NCBI GenBank assembly: GCA_031761405.1
Contig: JASEVX010000005.1
Coordinates: 1,438,571 to 1,502,570, forward strand
DNA length: 64,000 nt
From: Serripes groenlandicus
Lineage: Eukaryota > Mollusca > Bivalvia > Cardiida > Cardiidae
Reading direction: 5' to 3'
A program made the translations under genes and the position numbers. Below, piece after piece: positions 22,416 through 31,710 of the stretch; position 1 is the stretch's first letter; each line of letters opens with the position of its first letter. A model generated the notes under the pieces. The model was not told the DNA's origin. It searched no databases and worked only from the letters and a program-made list of their open reading frames with translations.

Positions 22416-23400
22416 ACAAGAGCGCCAAATGTCACAAAATACGCCTGTCCTGGTTTTTTGAGACCAATTAAGTATAGTGATAATTGGTTGTACATCAGGC
22501 AAATTTAAAGAGCAGACACTGTTAGTACAGTTTTGGCCATTTTGAGGGACATAAGTGTGTAGTGACTAAGATAACGTGGTAAGTTATCGAACTTGTCCAA
22601 GATATTATGCCAATACACATTCTGATCAAATTTGGTGATGATTGGACAAAGGCTTCTAAAGTTATTGAGCTGACAAGACCAATTTTAGGTAATTTCTATA
22701 ATTAAAGGGCGATAACTCTTGATTGACTTAAGCTATATGGCTAGTTATAAACCTTGTCCGAGATATTATGCCAATACACATTCTGAATAAATTTGGTGAA
22801 GATTGGACAAAGGCTTCTCAAGTTATTGAGCTGACAATCCCAATATTAGGTAATATTTTTAATAAAAGGGCAATAACTCTTGATTGACTTAAGCGATATG
22901 GCTAGTTATCGAACTTGTCCGAGATATTATGCCAATACATATTCTGACTAAATATGGTGATGATTGGACAAAGGTTTCTAAAGTTATTGAGCTGACAAGA
23001 CCAATTTTAGGTAATTTCTTTAATAAAAGGGTGATAACTCTTGATTGACTAAAGCGATATGGCTAGTTATCGAACTTGTCTGAGATATTATCCCAATACA
23101 CATTCTGACTAAATTTGGTGATGATTGCACAAAGGCTTCTACAGTTATTGAGCTGACAAGACCAATTTTGGGTAATGTCTATAATTAAAGGGCGATAACT
23201 CTCGATTGACGAAAGCGATATGGCTAGTTATCGAACGTGTCCGAAATATTATCCCAATACACATTCTGACCAAATTTGGTGATGATTGGACAAAGGCTTC
23301 TAAAGTTATTGAGCTGACAACATACTGGACGCCGCCCGCCCGCCTGTACGCCGCAGATAAAACTATATTATGATCCTTTTTTTCAAAACGGGCGTATAAA
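22416..23400 (+). mobile_element. ACAAGAGCGCC element with ~170-bp internal repeats
   Basis: Starts ACAAGAGCGCCAAATGTCAC, then ATACGCC. It ends with GC-rich 'gacgccgcccgcccgcctg' and TTTTTTCAAAACGGGCGTATAAAA. Four or five direct units contain 'gggcgataactcttgattga', 'gatatggctagttatcgaac' and 'aaggcttctaaagttattga'. Related in reverse at 60117-61285. Confidence 0.75.
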
Positions 23401-24025
23401 AGGGGAAACTGAACAAGAATGCTTTTTCAAAGTAAAGGTTTTTCTAATCCTTTGATCAATATTTAGATTTATGTCCTCAAGTGATTTAAAGCAGTATATA
23501 TTATATATATCAGGTAAATAGTTAAAACAATGATATGGGGAATTTTTATTAATCCTACAAAATTTAACCCATTTCCCTTATATAGACATATAATCTTTAA
23601 AGCACCTTATACATGTGACTTTTGAACGTATTTGTCAAAAAGTACAGTTTTCTCAGTCTTTACGCATATAGTCTTTTCATCTCTGTCTCAAGATTATACA
23701 TTGAGCCAGATCATAACCCGTCTTGATGCTGGTCTGACAGTTCAATGAAAGCTATTTTTAATTTAATTGGCTATACTTTAGTTTTCTTGGCATAATACCT
23801 TGTCCTTGAATAGTCAGCCATCGCTTTCATATTGCCAAATAACAGAAGATTTGATAAGTTATCACATATCCATCAGTCCATTCAATCTTTCCAATGATTG
23901 ACAAAAGTCATTGTTACTATAGCGCCTTTCACCAATTGATGGGCTAAATATGTGAAGTAATTTTTCTAGAAAGCCAGGGGAAACATGTTAGGTGAACTGA
24001 AATACCATTGAAAATAATGATAAGC
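23401..24025. other. degenerate MITE and SINE remnants
   Basis: 23567-23660 resembles a MITE left half. 23893-24025 ('ttgacaaaagtcatt...ttcaccaattgatgggcta...aaacatgttaggtgaactg') resembles the body of the 46.9-kb SINE in plus orientation. Confidence 0.4.
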
Positions 24026-25918
24026 TCAAGTCAATCAATCAACCATGGTAAGAGTTAGTTTCCAATTAAACTTATTAATACTAGTTTACAAATAACTGGC
24101 ATTTGCAAAAAGAAACATTCTTCACAGCCTTCTAGTGTTGTTTTCCATCAACATCACTGGAAATCTTACACTCTGTTAGTATTTACACTGATGACCGTAT
24201 AAAAAAGAAAACAGATATGTACAGTCAAGTTACCCTTAACTGATCAGTAACGAAACAACGTTGTGCACGAAAGAAATGGTCAATGTTTCGGAACTCGTTT
24301 GTTTATAGTCCTCAAGTAAAATCATTTTCCTTTAAATTGACAAACACTTTTTCAGTTTTAGTGCAAAAACAGCTGTACAGACCGTTGTTTACCAGTTTGA
24401 GTTAATGTAGCATTAAGGGATTAATTGTAGCAATAGGGGATCACGTGACTTTCTGATATTGGGGGTGATTTTAAGCAACATTTTAGCTGTCAAAACTTCC
24501 GCTGTTATTGTACAAGTTATCATTTATCTAACTGCAGATTTCTATTGATAGATTTCCAATTTAATCACTAGCATCTTCGGGAATGGCTAAATTGATTGAA
24601 AATCAAATTTTGAGAAAATCCCTCAGACTCAGTCATGGAAACTAAGTGGCGATCCGCTAATGGTAGCTTACCAAGCTATTCTATTATCGTTTCAGTGAAA
24701 ACATGCAAAGACAAATGAGAATGATTGGTTACATTTCAATAGGTGTATGTATTTGTCTTTCATAAAATGTCAAAATAAATAACTAACATAATTAAGATCG
24801 ATAGTTGTTGTCACGAAAAACACATGTTCTCTGTAAAACAAGGTAGAAATAACTGGGTTACGTAAACACTTGCATCAGACGTTCAGATGATATGGATGAA
24901 TTTGAAATCCGACAAGCATCATTTTTATTGTGTATTTAAATAATACCATAAAGTACTTACCTGCCAATTTATACACAATACTTTTTTCTAATAAATAAGT
25001 TAGCATGTCTTAAAAATTAAAGTGATCCGCTATTGGTTATGAATATGATCCGCTAAGGGTTACTTGACTGTACTAATTGAACTAAAATACATGATAAGTT
25101 TTTCAAATTCCTTGTTGTAACTTTCTACAATTTGACTATTAACTTGTTTCTTTTTTGGGGATATATATATATATGTCAAATGACAAAACTGTCAAATTGA
25201 TAAAACAAAACAAATCCAAAGGGAAGATGAATAAATGAATAAAACTATTCTTGTTAATTTATAAATAATTATAATTTAACGAATAGTAGTTAGACGAAAC
25301 CTCAGTAAACCGTAAAAATGTACCTCTTACATAGCCTTGTCACAAAATCATCGAATTAAACATCGAAAGACCCCGAATAAAACGGGAATTATCATCATAA
25401 GTTGGGTGGATACAGCATTTCCTGGATTGTTTTGACGTTTCTTTGCAGCATATTTTCCAATATTTCGGCCATAGGATCTTTTAAGGAAAACAACGAAGTT
25501 TTCCGATTGAACGGTGTAGTTTATATATCGCTACCATAATGAATACACGCCAGTATTACAAGTCAAATAGTCTGCTCGCCAAATAATTAGGGTAAAAAAT
25601 ACCAAAGAATAAAACAATCTAATAGTCCCTAAAAAAAAATTGTTTGCGTAGAAATGTGTATATAACTTCAACAGAATGCATTGCATATATGGCATTGAGT
25701 TTAAATTAATTGTTAAAAATAATAGGGGGCACGGAGCAATGAAAAATTTAGTATTTTGACATTGTTTGAAAGTGGAAAAAAAGTGGTCGAAGTAGAGTGG
25801 GACCCAAGTAGAGTATGTGAATCAAAGCATTAAAAGTGCTCACAGCAAGATTACAGTTTGACATGGATTTGCCAATCCCAACAGTCTAACAAGAACACTG
25901 TATATAGTCCATATATTG
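24026..25918. other. unassigned intergenic sequence, left flank of the palindrome
   Basis: About 1.9 kb, AT-rich, no ORF of note. A GTAAGTACTT-like donor on the minus strand ends near 24961, but no convincing exon precedes it. (AT)n at 25162-25174. Confidence 0.35.
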
Positions 25919-25924
25919 AATGAT
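25919..25924 (+). repeat. 6-bp target-site duplication, left
   Basis: AATGAT immediately before the AGTAGT terminus; the identical hexamer follows the other end. Polintons/Mavericks are known for 6-bp target duplications made by a retroviral-type integrase. Confidence 0.8.
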
Positions 25925-25949
25925 AGTAGTATAGGCGTCGGTTTAGGTG

Positions 25950-26020
25950 TAAACAAAGATGACGTAATCGGCGGCCATTTTGTTGACCTAGTTACTATTT
26001 ATAGTATCTCATTTGCATAT
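25950..26020 (+). promoter_or_regulatory. subterminal CRE/YY1/MEF2/octamer motif cluster, left
   Basis: Within 100 bp of the terminus lie TGACGTAA, GGCGGCCATTTTG, CTATTTATAG (25995-26004) and ATTTGCAT. Together they resemble an enhancer-like cluster; no experimental basis. Mirrored at 35187-35257. Confidence 0.3.
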
Positions 26021-26105
26021 AAGGATTGACAGGAGTGAGGACGCCATTTTGTAGTTATACAATGACTGCGCATGTCCATTTTAGTTCTATATCTAGAATG
26101 ACATC

Positions 26106-26375
26106 ATGGGTCTATATTTAGAAAGCTTTAACAATGGAGCAAGTGTTTCAGTAGCACCCTTCGGGCGAGACCACCAACGATTTGTCTCTAGCCTTCTACC
26201 AATAGATTCTAGCGGGTATGTTGTTGGAACCCTCGAAAATAATGGCGGGGAAATTCGACCTAACCTTTGCTACATTGTTTCGGGAAACCTGACACGAGAC
26301 ATCCATACGACACGATATATCCCTTTAATATGTCGTATAGTCGAGCCGAAGCACGCAGTCAAACATGTATGGTAA
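26106..26375 (+). CDS. hypothetical 89-residue protein, left copy (doubtful)
   Basis: An open frame pointing inward, opposite to the main genes of this arm. I recognise no domain, signal or membrane helix. The start (M-G-L-Y-L-E-S) and a middle segment (EIRP-LCYIVS) recur in frame in the truncated relative at 26599-26690. That could mean coding constraint, or simply that the DNA repeat spans both places. Its first codons overlap a CTATATTTAG decamer, which favours a non-coding explanation. Confidence 0.2.
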   Translation: MGLYLESFNNGASVSVAPFGRDHQRFVSSLLPIDSSGYVVGTLENNGGEIRPNLCYIVSGNLTRDIHTTRYIPLICRIVEPKHAVKHVW

Positions 26376-27310
26376 AGCAATAAATGTAACGTCTTACCTC
26401 GAGAACGTCCAGAGTTCAAATGACAGATGCGCATGTCCTGACACCACGATCTATTTTTAGACTCGGTATTTCACCATATTTTTATAAATAGATTATGTGT
26501 CATGTTCTATAAATAGATTATATGTCATTTACTATAAATAGATTATATGTCATTTACTATAAATAGATATTTCTAATAGTTCTATATTTAGAATGACATC
26601 ATGGGTCTATATTTAGAAAGTGTTGGAGCTGGCGGAGAAATTCGACCTACCCTTTGCTACATTGTTTCATGGGAATCCATACGACACGATATATCCCTTT
26701 AGTATAGTCGGCACATAGTCAAACATGTATGGCAATAAATGTAACGTCTTACCTCTAGAGCGTCCAGAGTTCAAATGACAGAGGTCCCGATCTATTTTTA
26801 GTTTCGATATTTCACAACCACTATCGAATATTTCATCAGACCAGGTGTACCAACAATAGAGCATTGAAATGACAAAGTTAATCTCATTTAAAGGCGCCAT
26901 ACTGTCTGCGTCTGAACACCTGCAACGAACGTGTTAACACTTGTCTGAGAATAACACTTTACAGTGCGGTTTCAAAACCTGAATATTGACAGAGTTTCAA
27001 ACTCATAACCCTCATCGTATTGCTCTCAGGTGTGTTAGCATTGACCCATTATCAGAGTCATCAGATTGTGTTCATTTGGTGACGGAAGTACGGACAAAGA
27101 CCTTTTGAAATGCTAAACACGATATATCCCTTTTGTATGTCATATAGTCGAGTCGAAGCACGCAGTCAAACATGTATGGTAAAGCAATAAATTTAACGTC
27201 TTACCTCTAGAACGTCCAGATCTCAAATGACCGATGCGCATGTCCCAATTTATTTTTAGATTCGATATTTCACCATCGCTATCGGATATTTCATCAGAAA
27301 CTCAACAGGT
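26308..27310 (+). repeat. three diverged ~150-bp direct repeats, left arm
   Basis: Units near 26308-26480, 26689-26830 and 27116-27310 share 'acacgatatatcccttt', 'gtcaaacatgtatgg', 'caataaatgtaacgtctta' and 'cgtccagagttcaaatgac'. They lie inside the arm end and are mirrored at 33897-34899. Confidence 0.7.
26482..26616 (+). promoter_or_regulatory. six MEF2-like decamers on a 25-bp period, left
   Basis: YTAWWWWTAG decamers start at 26482, 26507, 26532, 26557, 26582 and 26607, exactly 25 bp apart. A further pair (26087 imperfect, 26112) has the same spacing. Isolated perfect CTAWWWWTAG copies lie at 25995, 26451 and 26792. The palindromic core matches the MADS/MEF2 consensus and includes TATAAATAG. 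Role unknown; iteron-like or promoter-like. Confidence 0.55.
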
Positions 27311-27857
27311 GTGAGAACAATATAGCATTGAAATGCCAAAGAAAACGTGGACAATGGATGAATAGACTGCTTTAAACCAAACGGCGCCACAGTGTCTGAA
27401 GAACATCTGCACGTTAACACTTGCCTGAGAATAACCCTTTACACTGCTGTTCAAAAGTTTATCCTTCATGATGAAAGTTATTATTATGTTTGAATTTGCA
27501 CTTGAAAAGTGTCAGTGAAGTTATACACGACTTTACCAAATTGATCATATTTCAAATATAGCGGTAAAAGGAGCCCATTAAAAGCGTCAAATCAGTTTTT
27601 ACTAATTCATTTCACTATTTACGCTTTAACTTTTTCTCTTTATGCTACCAAATGATAGAGGTCACCAAAAGCTTTCATTTAAACCCGGGGTTGTAGAGAA
27701 AATATTCAGCCGTTTTCGAGTTATGTAATATGAGAGATTTTTAAACCCCCAAAATGAACTTGCCCCGATCCTCAAGTTTGATATACCATTGGAAAGATCT
27801 CGTTGCGCCCTTTTCATATATGAAAAAATTATGGTCCTACGAATATTAGTTCTCTAG

Positions 27858-28070
27858 TTATCGTCGTTTTAAATATGTGTTTGTTTCAAAGTGCGTCAAA
27901 AGGCTTCTTAATGCGTAAATGCCGATAACTCCTTTATTTCTTGTCCGAATGTAGTCGTGTTTGGACTCGTTGAAAAGGGTTTCGTAAACTCTATCGATTG
28001 AGGAGGTCAAACCGGAAGTTTGGTCTGTCTGTAAACCGGAAGTGTCGTCATTATATTTTACAATGGTCAT
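27858..28070 (-). CDS. hypothetical 70-residue ORF, left copy (doubtful)
   Basis: Open frame on the same strand as the main genes, ~390 bp beyond the 86-residue gene and past both poly(A) signals. No recognisable motif; basic C terminus. It may be part of a non-coding terminal region. Confidence 0.15.
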   Translation of the reverse strand: MTIVKYNDDTSGLQTDQTSGLTSSIDRVYETLFNESKHDYIRTRNKGVIGIYALRSLLTHFETNTYLKRR

Positions 28071-28247
28071 ATCTTCCTTAGTTCTGAACCGATGTTTACA
28101 ATTTGTATATCATTCGAAAGCTCTCATCGAGATATGAGTATATTCGAAGTTGAAAGATATCCGATCAATGTTTTCATGACATTGTACTTTAAATAAGCAG
28201 CGCAAGGGGTAAATGAAAAACAAAGACATGAATACAATTTCTACAAT

Positions 28248-28305
28248 TTTATTATATAATCAAGTATTGTAGTTCGCATAATCAAAATAACTAACACTAT
28301 TTATT
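28248..28305 (-). terminator. poly(A) signals, left cluster
   Basis: AATAAA on the minus strand at 28300-28305 and 28248-28253, ~160-215 bp after the 86-residue gene stops. They could end transcripts of the whole left cluster. Confidence 0.5.
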
Positions 28306-28464
28306 GAACACAGTATTCACAAATTACGATTCATTAAGGGATAAAAATGATTGTCAATTCGTCTCATATTCCATCCATGACGTCTATGAATAACTGTCAA
28401 CCGTTCCGTTATGTTGTAAACGTGGTTAATTTAGGGCTCCCCCCGGCATTTTCTTTCCGATAAT

Positions 28465-28725
28465 TTAGTCACGTAGTCCCGGTGGTCCGTGTATTCGATA
28501 CCCCTTTTTCGCATTGTCAATCATGGTATGTTGTCTTTTACTGGATACCTCTGATTTGGCTAGTTCAACAGCTTGAGCCACGGGTGTCACAAAGTTAATG
28601 GTGGGTTCTTTCATCGTCCCACCCATCTGAATTTTTTCCACGACGTATTGTCCTTTATGATTAGGTTTCAACTTCCCTTCGGCCATCCGTTGAAAATGTC
28701 GTGTCCACATTTCTACTCTATCCAT
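28465..28725 (-). CDS. conserved-type 86-residue protein, left copy
   Basis: Third gene of the left cluster. Small, basic in its first half and rich in polar residues. A central 'FVTPVAQAVELAKSE' stretch looks like an amphipathic helix. No enzyme motif, signal peptide or membrane helix. It is preceded by its own TATAAGGGG motif overlapping the end of the C2HC gene. In Polinton/adintovirus-type genomes small basic proteins next to the ATPase are often virion components, so a core or accessory structural role is possible, but that is inference. Identical to the right copy. Confidence 0.6.
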   Translation of the reverse strand: MDRVEMWTRHFQRMAEGKLKPNHKGQYVVEKIQMGGTMKEPTINFVTPVAQAVELAKSEVSSKRQHTMIDNAKKGYRIHGPPGLRD

Positions 28726-28791
28726 CGTTGACGTAAGTGAAGTACACAGCGAGTGATAGTTTTATCTTTGGCTATTAGCTGTAACTTTCCT

Positions 28792-28800
28792 CCCCTTATA
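28792..28800 (-). promoter_or_regulatory. TATAAGGGG promoter-like motif, left 86-residue gene
   Basis: Minus-strand TATAAGGGGAGGA, 67 bp upstream of the start codon and overlapping the stop of the preceding gene. The same motif lies before the ATPase gene. Confidence 0.45.
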
Positions 28801-29539
28801 GCATGTCTTCACCATCACTGTCGTCGCTACCACCATAGCTAACGTCGTCGTTCTCAGACTTCACTATACCTTCTATTAAATAACTGTGTTTTTTAATGGC
28901 CGACTGTATGGCCTGTTCTAGTATCATTCCCTCGGACACGAGTTCGTGTACATCTTCCATGACACGTTGGTGAATGACTCCGTGTTCTAATTGGAATGTG
29001 TGGAGAAGCAGTTGGCTATACATACGTAAGACATGTGTTGTATCTTCCGCTACTATTTTTGAGTCTGCCTTTTTCTTGGCCTCGTCATTGGACATTCCAT
29101 CTCGCTCATACTTTTCCACTTTTTTTCGCCAAGATTTTTCATTATTGTTCGAAGCTTTACGGTACATGACTTCAAACACTTTGTGTTCTTCGCTGTCTTT
29201 ATCTTTTACATCTTCTTCGCTCTGGTCATAGGATATCCACCGTTTTAATGGAGGCGTTTCCGAGTGATCCTCCGTGGCAGAACGCTTATTACACCATCGT
29301 TTGACATGATTTTGTAAAGAATGAACGTCACCAAACACGATACCACAATCGTCGCAAACGGGCATGTCTAGACTGTTATCAGACTCGAGGCTGGAATCAC
29401 TCTTTATGTACTCCACAGGGGTGTCCCTTATAGTTTTCTTAACTGAATATCCTCGCTGATCATACGCTGGAGTATCACTTATATACTTGTGTTCAGCTAC
29501 TGATACATTCTGTTCAAAAATGTTTGGTCTAAGTCGCAT
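28796..29539 (-). CDS. C2HC zinc-finger protein with ATPase-tail frame, left copy
   Basis: 247 residues if started at the ATG within the ATPase 3' end (43-nt overlap, -1 frame). One finger: C62-x2-C65-x12-H78-x4-C83. It is followed by a charged, probably helical region (about 120-215, W-x-K-K-V then an EAKKKA stretch) and a strongly acidic tail (last ~20 residues rich in D/E/S). The opening residues, including RLRPNIF, look like the end of the ATPase domain, so translation may come from frameshifting on the ATPase message instead of the internal ATG. DNA binding or packaging partner is plausible, not shown. Confidence 0.65.
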   Translation of the reverse strand: MRLRPNIFEQNVSVAEHKYISDTPAYDQRGYSVKKTIRDTPVEYIKSDSSLESDNSLDMPVCDDCGIVFGDVHSLQNHVKRWCNKRSATEDHSETPPLKRWISYDQSEEDVKDKDSEEHKVFEVMYRKASNNNEKSWRKKVEKYERDGMSNDEAKKKADSKIVAEDTTHVLRMYSQLLLHTFQLEHGVIHQRVMEDVHELVSEGMILEQAIQSAIKKHSYLIEGIVKSENDDVSYGGSDDSDGEDML

Positions 29540-30519
29540 GTATTCGGGTGTAGAGGCTTGAAGATCAATAACGAGATGTCCATATGGCTTTTCTGTGGCG
29601 TTTCGATATACATTCTGTGACTACTGGTAGGGTAGATCCGTCGTGCCAGTACAGAAATTTGATGTCTATCAACTGGGTTGTTAAACACAATTAAATATTT
29701 TGTATTAAGGCTGATATCTCGGCACGCTTTTCCTTGAGGAAAAACGTTCTGTGTCAGGAAAATGACCGTCAAGTTTCTATGATGAGATCCTTTAGTAAAA
29801 AGATTAGCCACTCTTTCATCCTTCTTCGCCTCTCCCATCAAATCATCTAATATGATGCAGTTCCGCACGTTTACGTCTAGATACATATCTTGTTCAAGAC
29901 AGTCTGGAATACCCCTCACAAATTCAACGTTAGACAATTCTGTCTTGATTTCGTCGTATAATGGTTGATTTTGACTATAACACCAGATGATCCTCTGAGG
30001 TGGTGGTTGGATTGTATCTTGGCACAATATCATCTTAGTCAATACCGATTTACCACTTCCACTCGGCCCAGACAAAACGAGTGTACACGGATGTTTAAAC
30101 TTAAATACGGGCGCTCCGGGCGCTCCCAAATGCGCTCCGGGAGCTCCCAAATGCGCTCCGGGAGCTCCCAAATGCGCTCCGGGCGCTCCCAAATGCGCTC
30201 CGGGAGCTCCCAAATGCGCTCCGGGAGCTCCTAAATGCGCTCCGGGCGCTCCCAAATGCGCTCCCAGATGCGCTCCGGGCGCTCCCAGATGCGCTCCGGG
30301 AGCTCCCAGATGCGCTCCGGGCGCTCCCAAATGCGCTCCGGGCGCTCCCAAATGCGCTCCGGGCGCTCCCTCATATTGTTGTACTCCTGGTGATATATTC
30401 CAGTATCTTTGGTCTGTATGTGAAGATGGTTCTTCAAAGTGTTTGTTTCTCTCATGTCTCATTAGATTGTATCTACTACAGAACGTCTGATCACACGTTG
30501 TACAGAAAATTGTACTCAT
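29497..30519 (-). CDS. packaging-type P-loop ATPase with zinc finger and GAPGAHL linker, left copy
   Basis: 340 residues, mirror of 30688-31710 and identical in translation. C2H2 finger (C6, C9, H22, H27), GAPGAHL repeats (51-137), Walker A GPSGSGKS (151-158), Walker B IILDD (222-226) and a polar-sensor Q in LTQN (255-258). FtsK/HerA-type ATPases of this kind load DNA into capsids in Polintons, adintoviruses and large DNA viruses. The start lies 41 nt downstream of a TATAAGGGG motif in the central spacer region. The frame ends prematurely: the expected tail is in the -1 frame shared with the next gene, exactly as in the right copy. Confidence 0.8.
   Translation of the reverse strand: MSTIFCTTCDQTFCSRYNLMRHERNKHFEEPSSHTDQRYWNISPGVQQYEGAPGAHLGAPGAHLGAPGAHLGAPGAHLGAPGAHLGAHLGAPGAHLGAPGAHLGAPGAHLGAPGAHLGAPGAHLGAPGAHLGAPGAPVFKFKHPCTLVLSGPSGSGKSVLTKMILCQDTIQPPPQRIIWCYSQNQPLYDEIKTELSNVEFVRGIPDCLEQDMYLDVNVRNCIILDDLMGEAKKDERVANLFTKGSHHRNLTVIFLTQNVFPQGKACRDISLNTKYLIVFNNPVDRHQISVLARRIYPTSSHRMYIETPQKSHMDISLLIFKPLHPNTCDLDQTFLNRMYQ
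30109..30369 (-). repeat. 21-bp in-frame coding minisatellite, left ATPase
   Basis: Eleven 21-bp units plus a 12-bp partial, GC-rich and built from GGAGCGC/GGAGCTC, encode GAPGAHL. Alternative frames stay open (RPERIWE on the coding strand, RSGSSQM on the other), which explains the shadow ORFs. Confidence 0.9.
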
Positions 30520-30559
30520 CTTTTCAAAGTCGTGTGTTGCAGTTTATTGTGAATATCCT

Positions 30560-30568
30560 CCCCTTATA
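30560..30568 (-). promoter_or_regulatory. TATAAGGGG promoter-like motif, left ATPase
   Basis: Minus-strand TTTATAAGGGGAGGATAT, about 41 nt upstream of the left ATPase start, back-to-back with the right one across the spacer. Confidence 0.5.
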
Positions 30569-30577
30569 AACTTACAG

Positions 30578-30629
30578 AGCGCTCGGAGCGCTCCGGGAGA
30601 CCGGGCTCCCGGAGCGCATTTGGGAGCGC
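30578..30629. other. asymmetric central spacer with 12-bp hairpin
   Basis: The only stretch that does not mirror. It contains GCGCTCCGGGAG (30588-30599) and CTCCCGGAGCGC (30606-30617), a perfect 12-bp stem with a 6-nt loop, plus extra GGAGCGC pieces like those in the ATPase minisatellite. It separates the two divergent promoters. Confidence 0.8.
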
Positions 30630-30638
30630 CTGTAAGTT

Positions 30639-30647
30639 TATAAGGGG
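30639..30647 (+). promoter_or_regulatory. TATAAGGGG promoter-like motif, right ATPase
   Basis: TTTATAAGGGGAAGATAT, 40 nt upstream of the ATPase start at 30688. Differs from the left copy by one base in the motif tail. Confidence 0.5.
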
Positions 30648-30687
30648 AAGATATCCACAATAAACTGCAACACACGACTTTGAAAAG

Positions 30688-31710
30688 ATGAGTACAATTT
30701 TCTGTACAACGTGTGATCAGACGTTCTGTAGTAGATACAATCTAATGAGACATGAGAGAAACAAACACTTTGAAGAACCATCTTCACATACAGACCAAAG
30801 ATACTGGAATATATCACCAGGAGTACAACAATATGAGGGAGCGCCCGGAGCGCATTTGGGAGCGCCCGGAGCGCATTTGGGAGCGCCCGGAGCGCATCTG
30901 GGAGCTCCCGGAGCGCATCTGGGAGCGCCCGGAGCGCATCTGGGAGCGCATTTGGGAGCGCCCGGAGCGCATTTAGGAGCTCCCGGAGCGCATTTGGGAG
31001 CTCCCGGAGCGCATTTGGGAGCGCCCGGAGCGCATTTGGGAGCTCCCGGAGCGCATTTGGGAGCTCCCGGAGCGCATTTGGGAGCGCCCGGAGCGCCCGT
31101 ATTTAAGTTTAAACATCCGTGTACACTCGTTTTGTCTGGGCCGAGTGGAAGTGGTAAATCGGTATTGACTAAGATGATATTGTGCCAAGATACAATCCAA
31201 CCACCACCTCAGAGGATCATCTGGTGTTATAGTCAAAATCAACCATTATACGACGAAATCAAGACAGAATTGTCTAACGTTGAATTTGTGAGGGGTATTC
31301 CAGACTGTCTTGAACAAGATATGTATCTAGACGTAAACGTGCGGAACTGCATCATATTAGATGATTTGATGGGAGAGGCGAAGAAGGATGAAAGAGTGGC
31401 TAATCTTTTTACTAAAGGATCTCATCATAGAAACTTGACGGTCATTTTCCTGACACAGAACGTTTTTCCTCAAGGAAAAGCGTGCCGAGATATCAGCCTT
31501 AATACAAAATATTTAATTGTGTTTAACAACCCAGTTGATAGACATCAAATTTCTGTACTGGCACGACGGATCTACCCTACCAGTAGTCACAGAATGTATA
31601 TCGAAACGCCACAGAAAAGCCATATGGACATCTCGTTATTGATCTTCAAGCCTCTACACCCGAATACATGCGACTTAGACCAAACATTTTTGAACAGAAT
31701 GTATCAGTAG
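30688..31710 (+). CDS. packaging-type P-loop ATPase with zinc finger and GAPGAHL linker, right copy
   Basis: 340 residues. An N-terminal C2H2 finger (C6-x2-C9-x12-H22-x4-H27) is followed by a 40-residue polar segment, then eleven GAPGAHL repeats (51-137) and a compact ATPase domain with Walker A at 151-158, Walker B at 222-226 and LTQN at 255-258. These are features of virus-type DNA-packaging ATPases of the FtsK/HerA class, which act at the capsid portal. I chose ATG 30688 because the finger begins at once and a promoter-like motif precedes it. After about residue 300 the frame loses family resemblance. The likely native tail (LVIDL, RLRPNIF) is in the -1 frame from ~31587 onward. Either a programmed -1 frameshift or an old lesion; being in both arms, it predates or was copied with the palindrome. 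Confidence 0.8.
   Translation: MSTIFCTTCDQTFCSRYNLMRHERNKHFEEPSSHTDQRYWNISPGVQQYEGAPGAHLGAPGAHLGAPGAHLGAPGAHLGAPGAHLGAHLGAPGAHLGAPGAHLGAPGAHLGAPGAHLGAPGAHLGAPGAHLGAPGAPVFKFKHPCTLVLSGPSGSGKSVLTKMILCQDTIQPPPQRIIWCYSQNQPLYDEIKTELSNVEFVRGIPDCLEQDMYLDVNVRNCIILDDLMGEAKKDERVANLFTKGSHHRNLTVIFLTQNVFPQGKACRDISLNTKYLIVFNNPVDRHQISVLARRIYPTSSHRMYIETPQKSHMDISLLIFKPLHPNTCDLDQTFLNRMYQ
30838..31098 (+). repeat. 21-bp in-frame coding minisatellite, right ATPase
   Basis: Eleven GGAGC(G/T)CCCGGAGCGCAT(T/C)TG units with one 12-bp partial after the fifth, same order of variants as the left arm. Confidence 0.9.

Larger units (their letters stand above)
25925..30577 (-). repeat. left arm of the palindrome (4,653 bp)
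   Basis: Inverted copy of 30630-35282. Where I compared bases the arms are identical except for two substitutions near the centre (30552 versus 30655, 30558 versus 30649). Genes in this arm are on the minus strand. Confidence 0.85.

Noticed and set aside
28974..29231. 85-codon ORF opposite the C2HC gene (mirror 31976-32233)
   Set aside because: Antisense shadow of a better supported gene.
29965..30234. ORFs opposite or out of frame with the ATPase repeats (also 30231-30455, 30752-30976, 30973-31242)
   Set aside because: Shadows of the GAPGAHL minisatellite, which is open in several frames.
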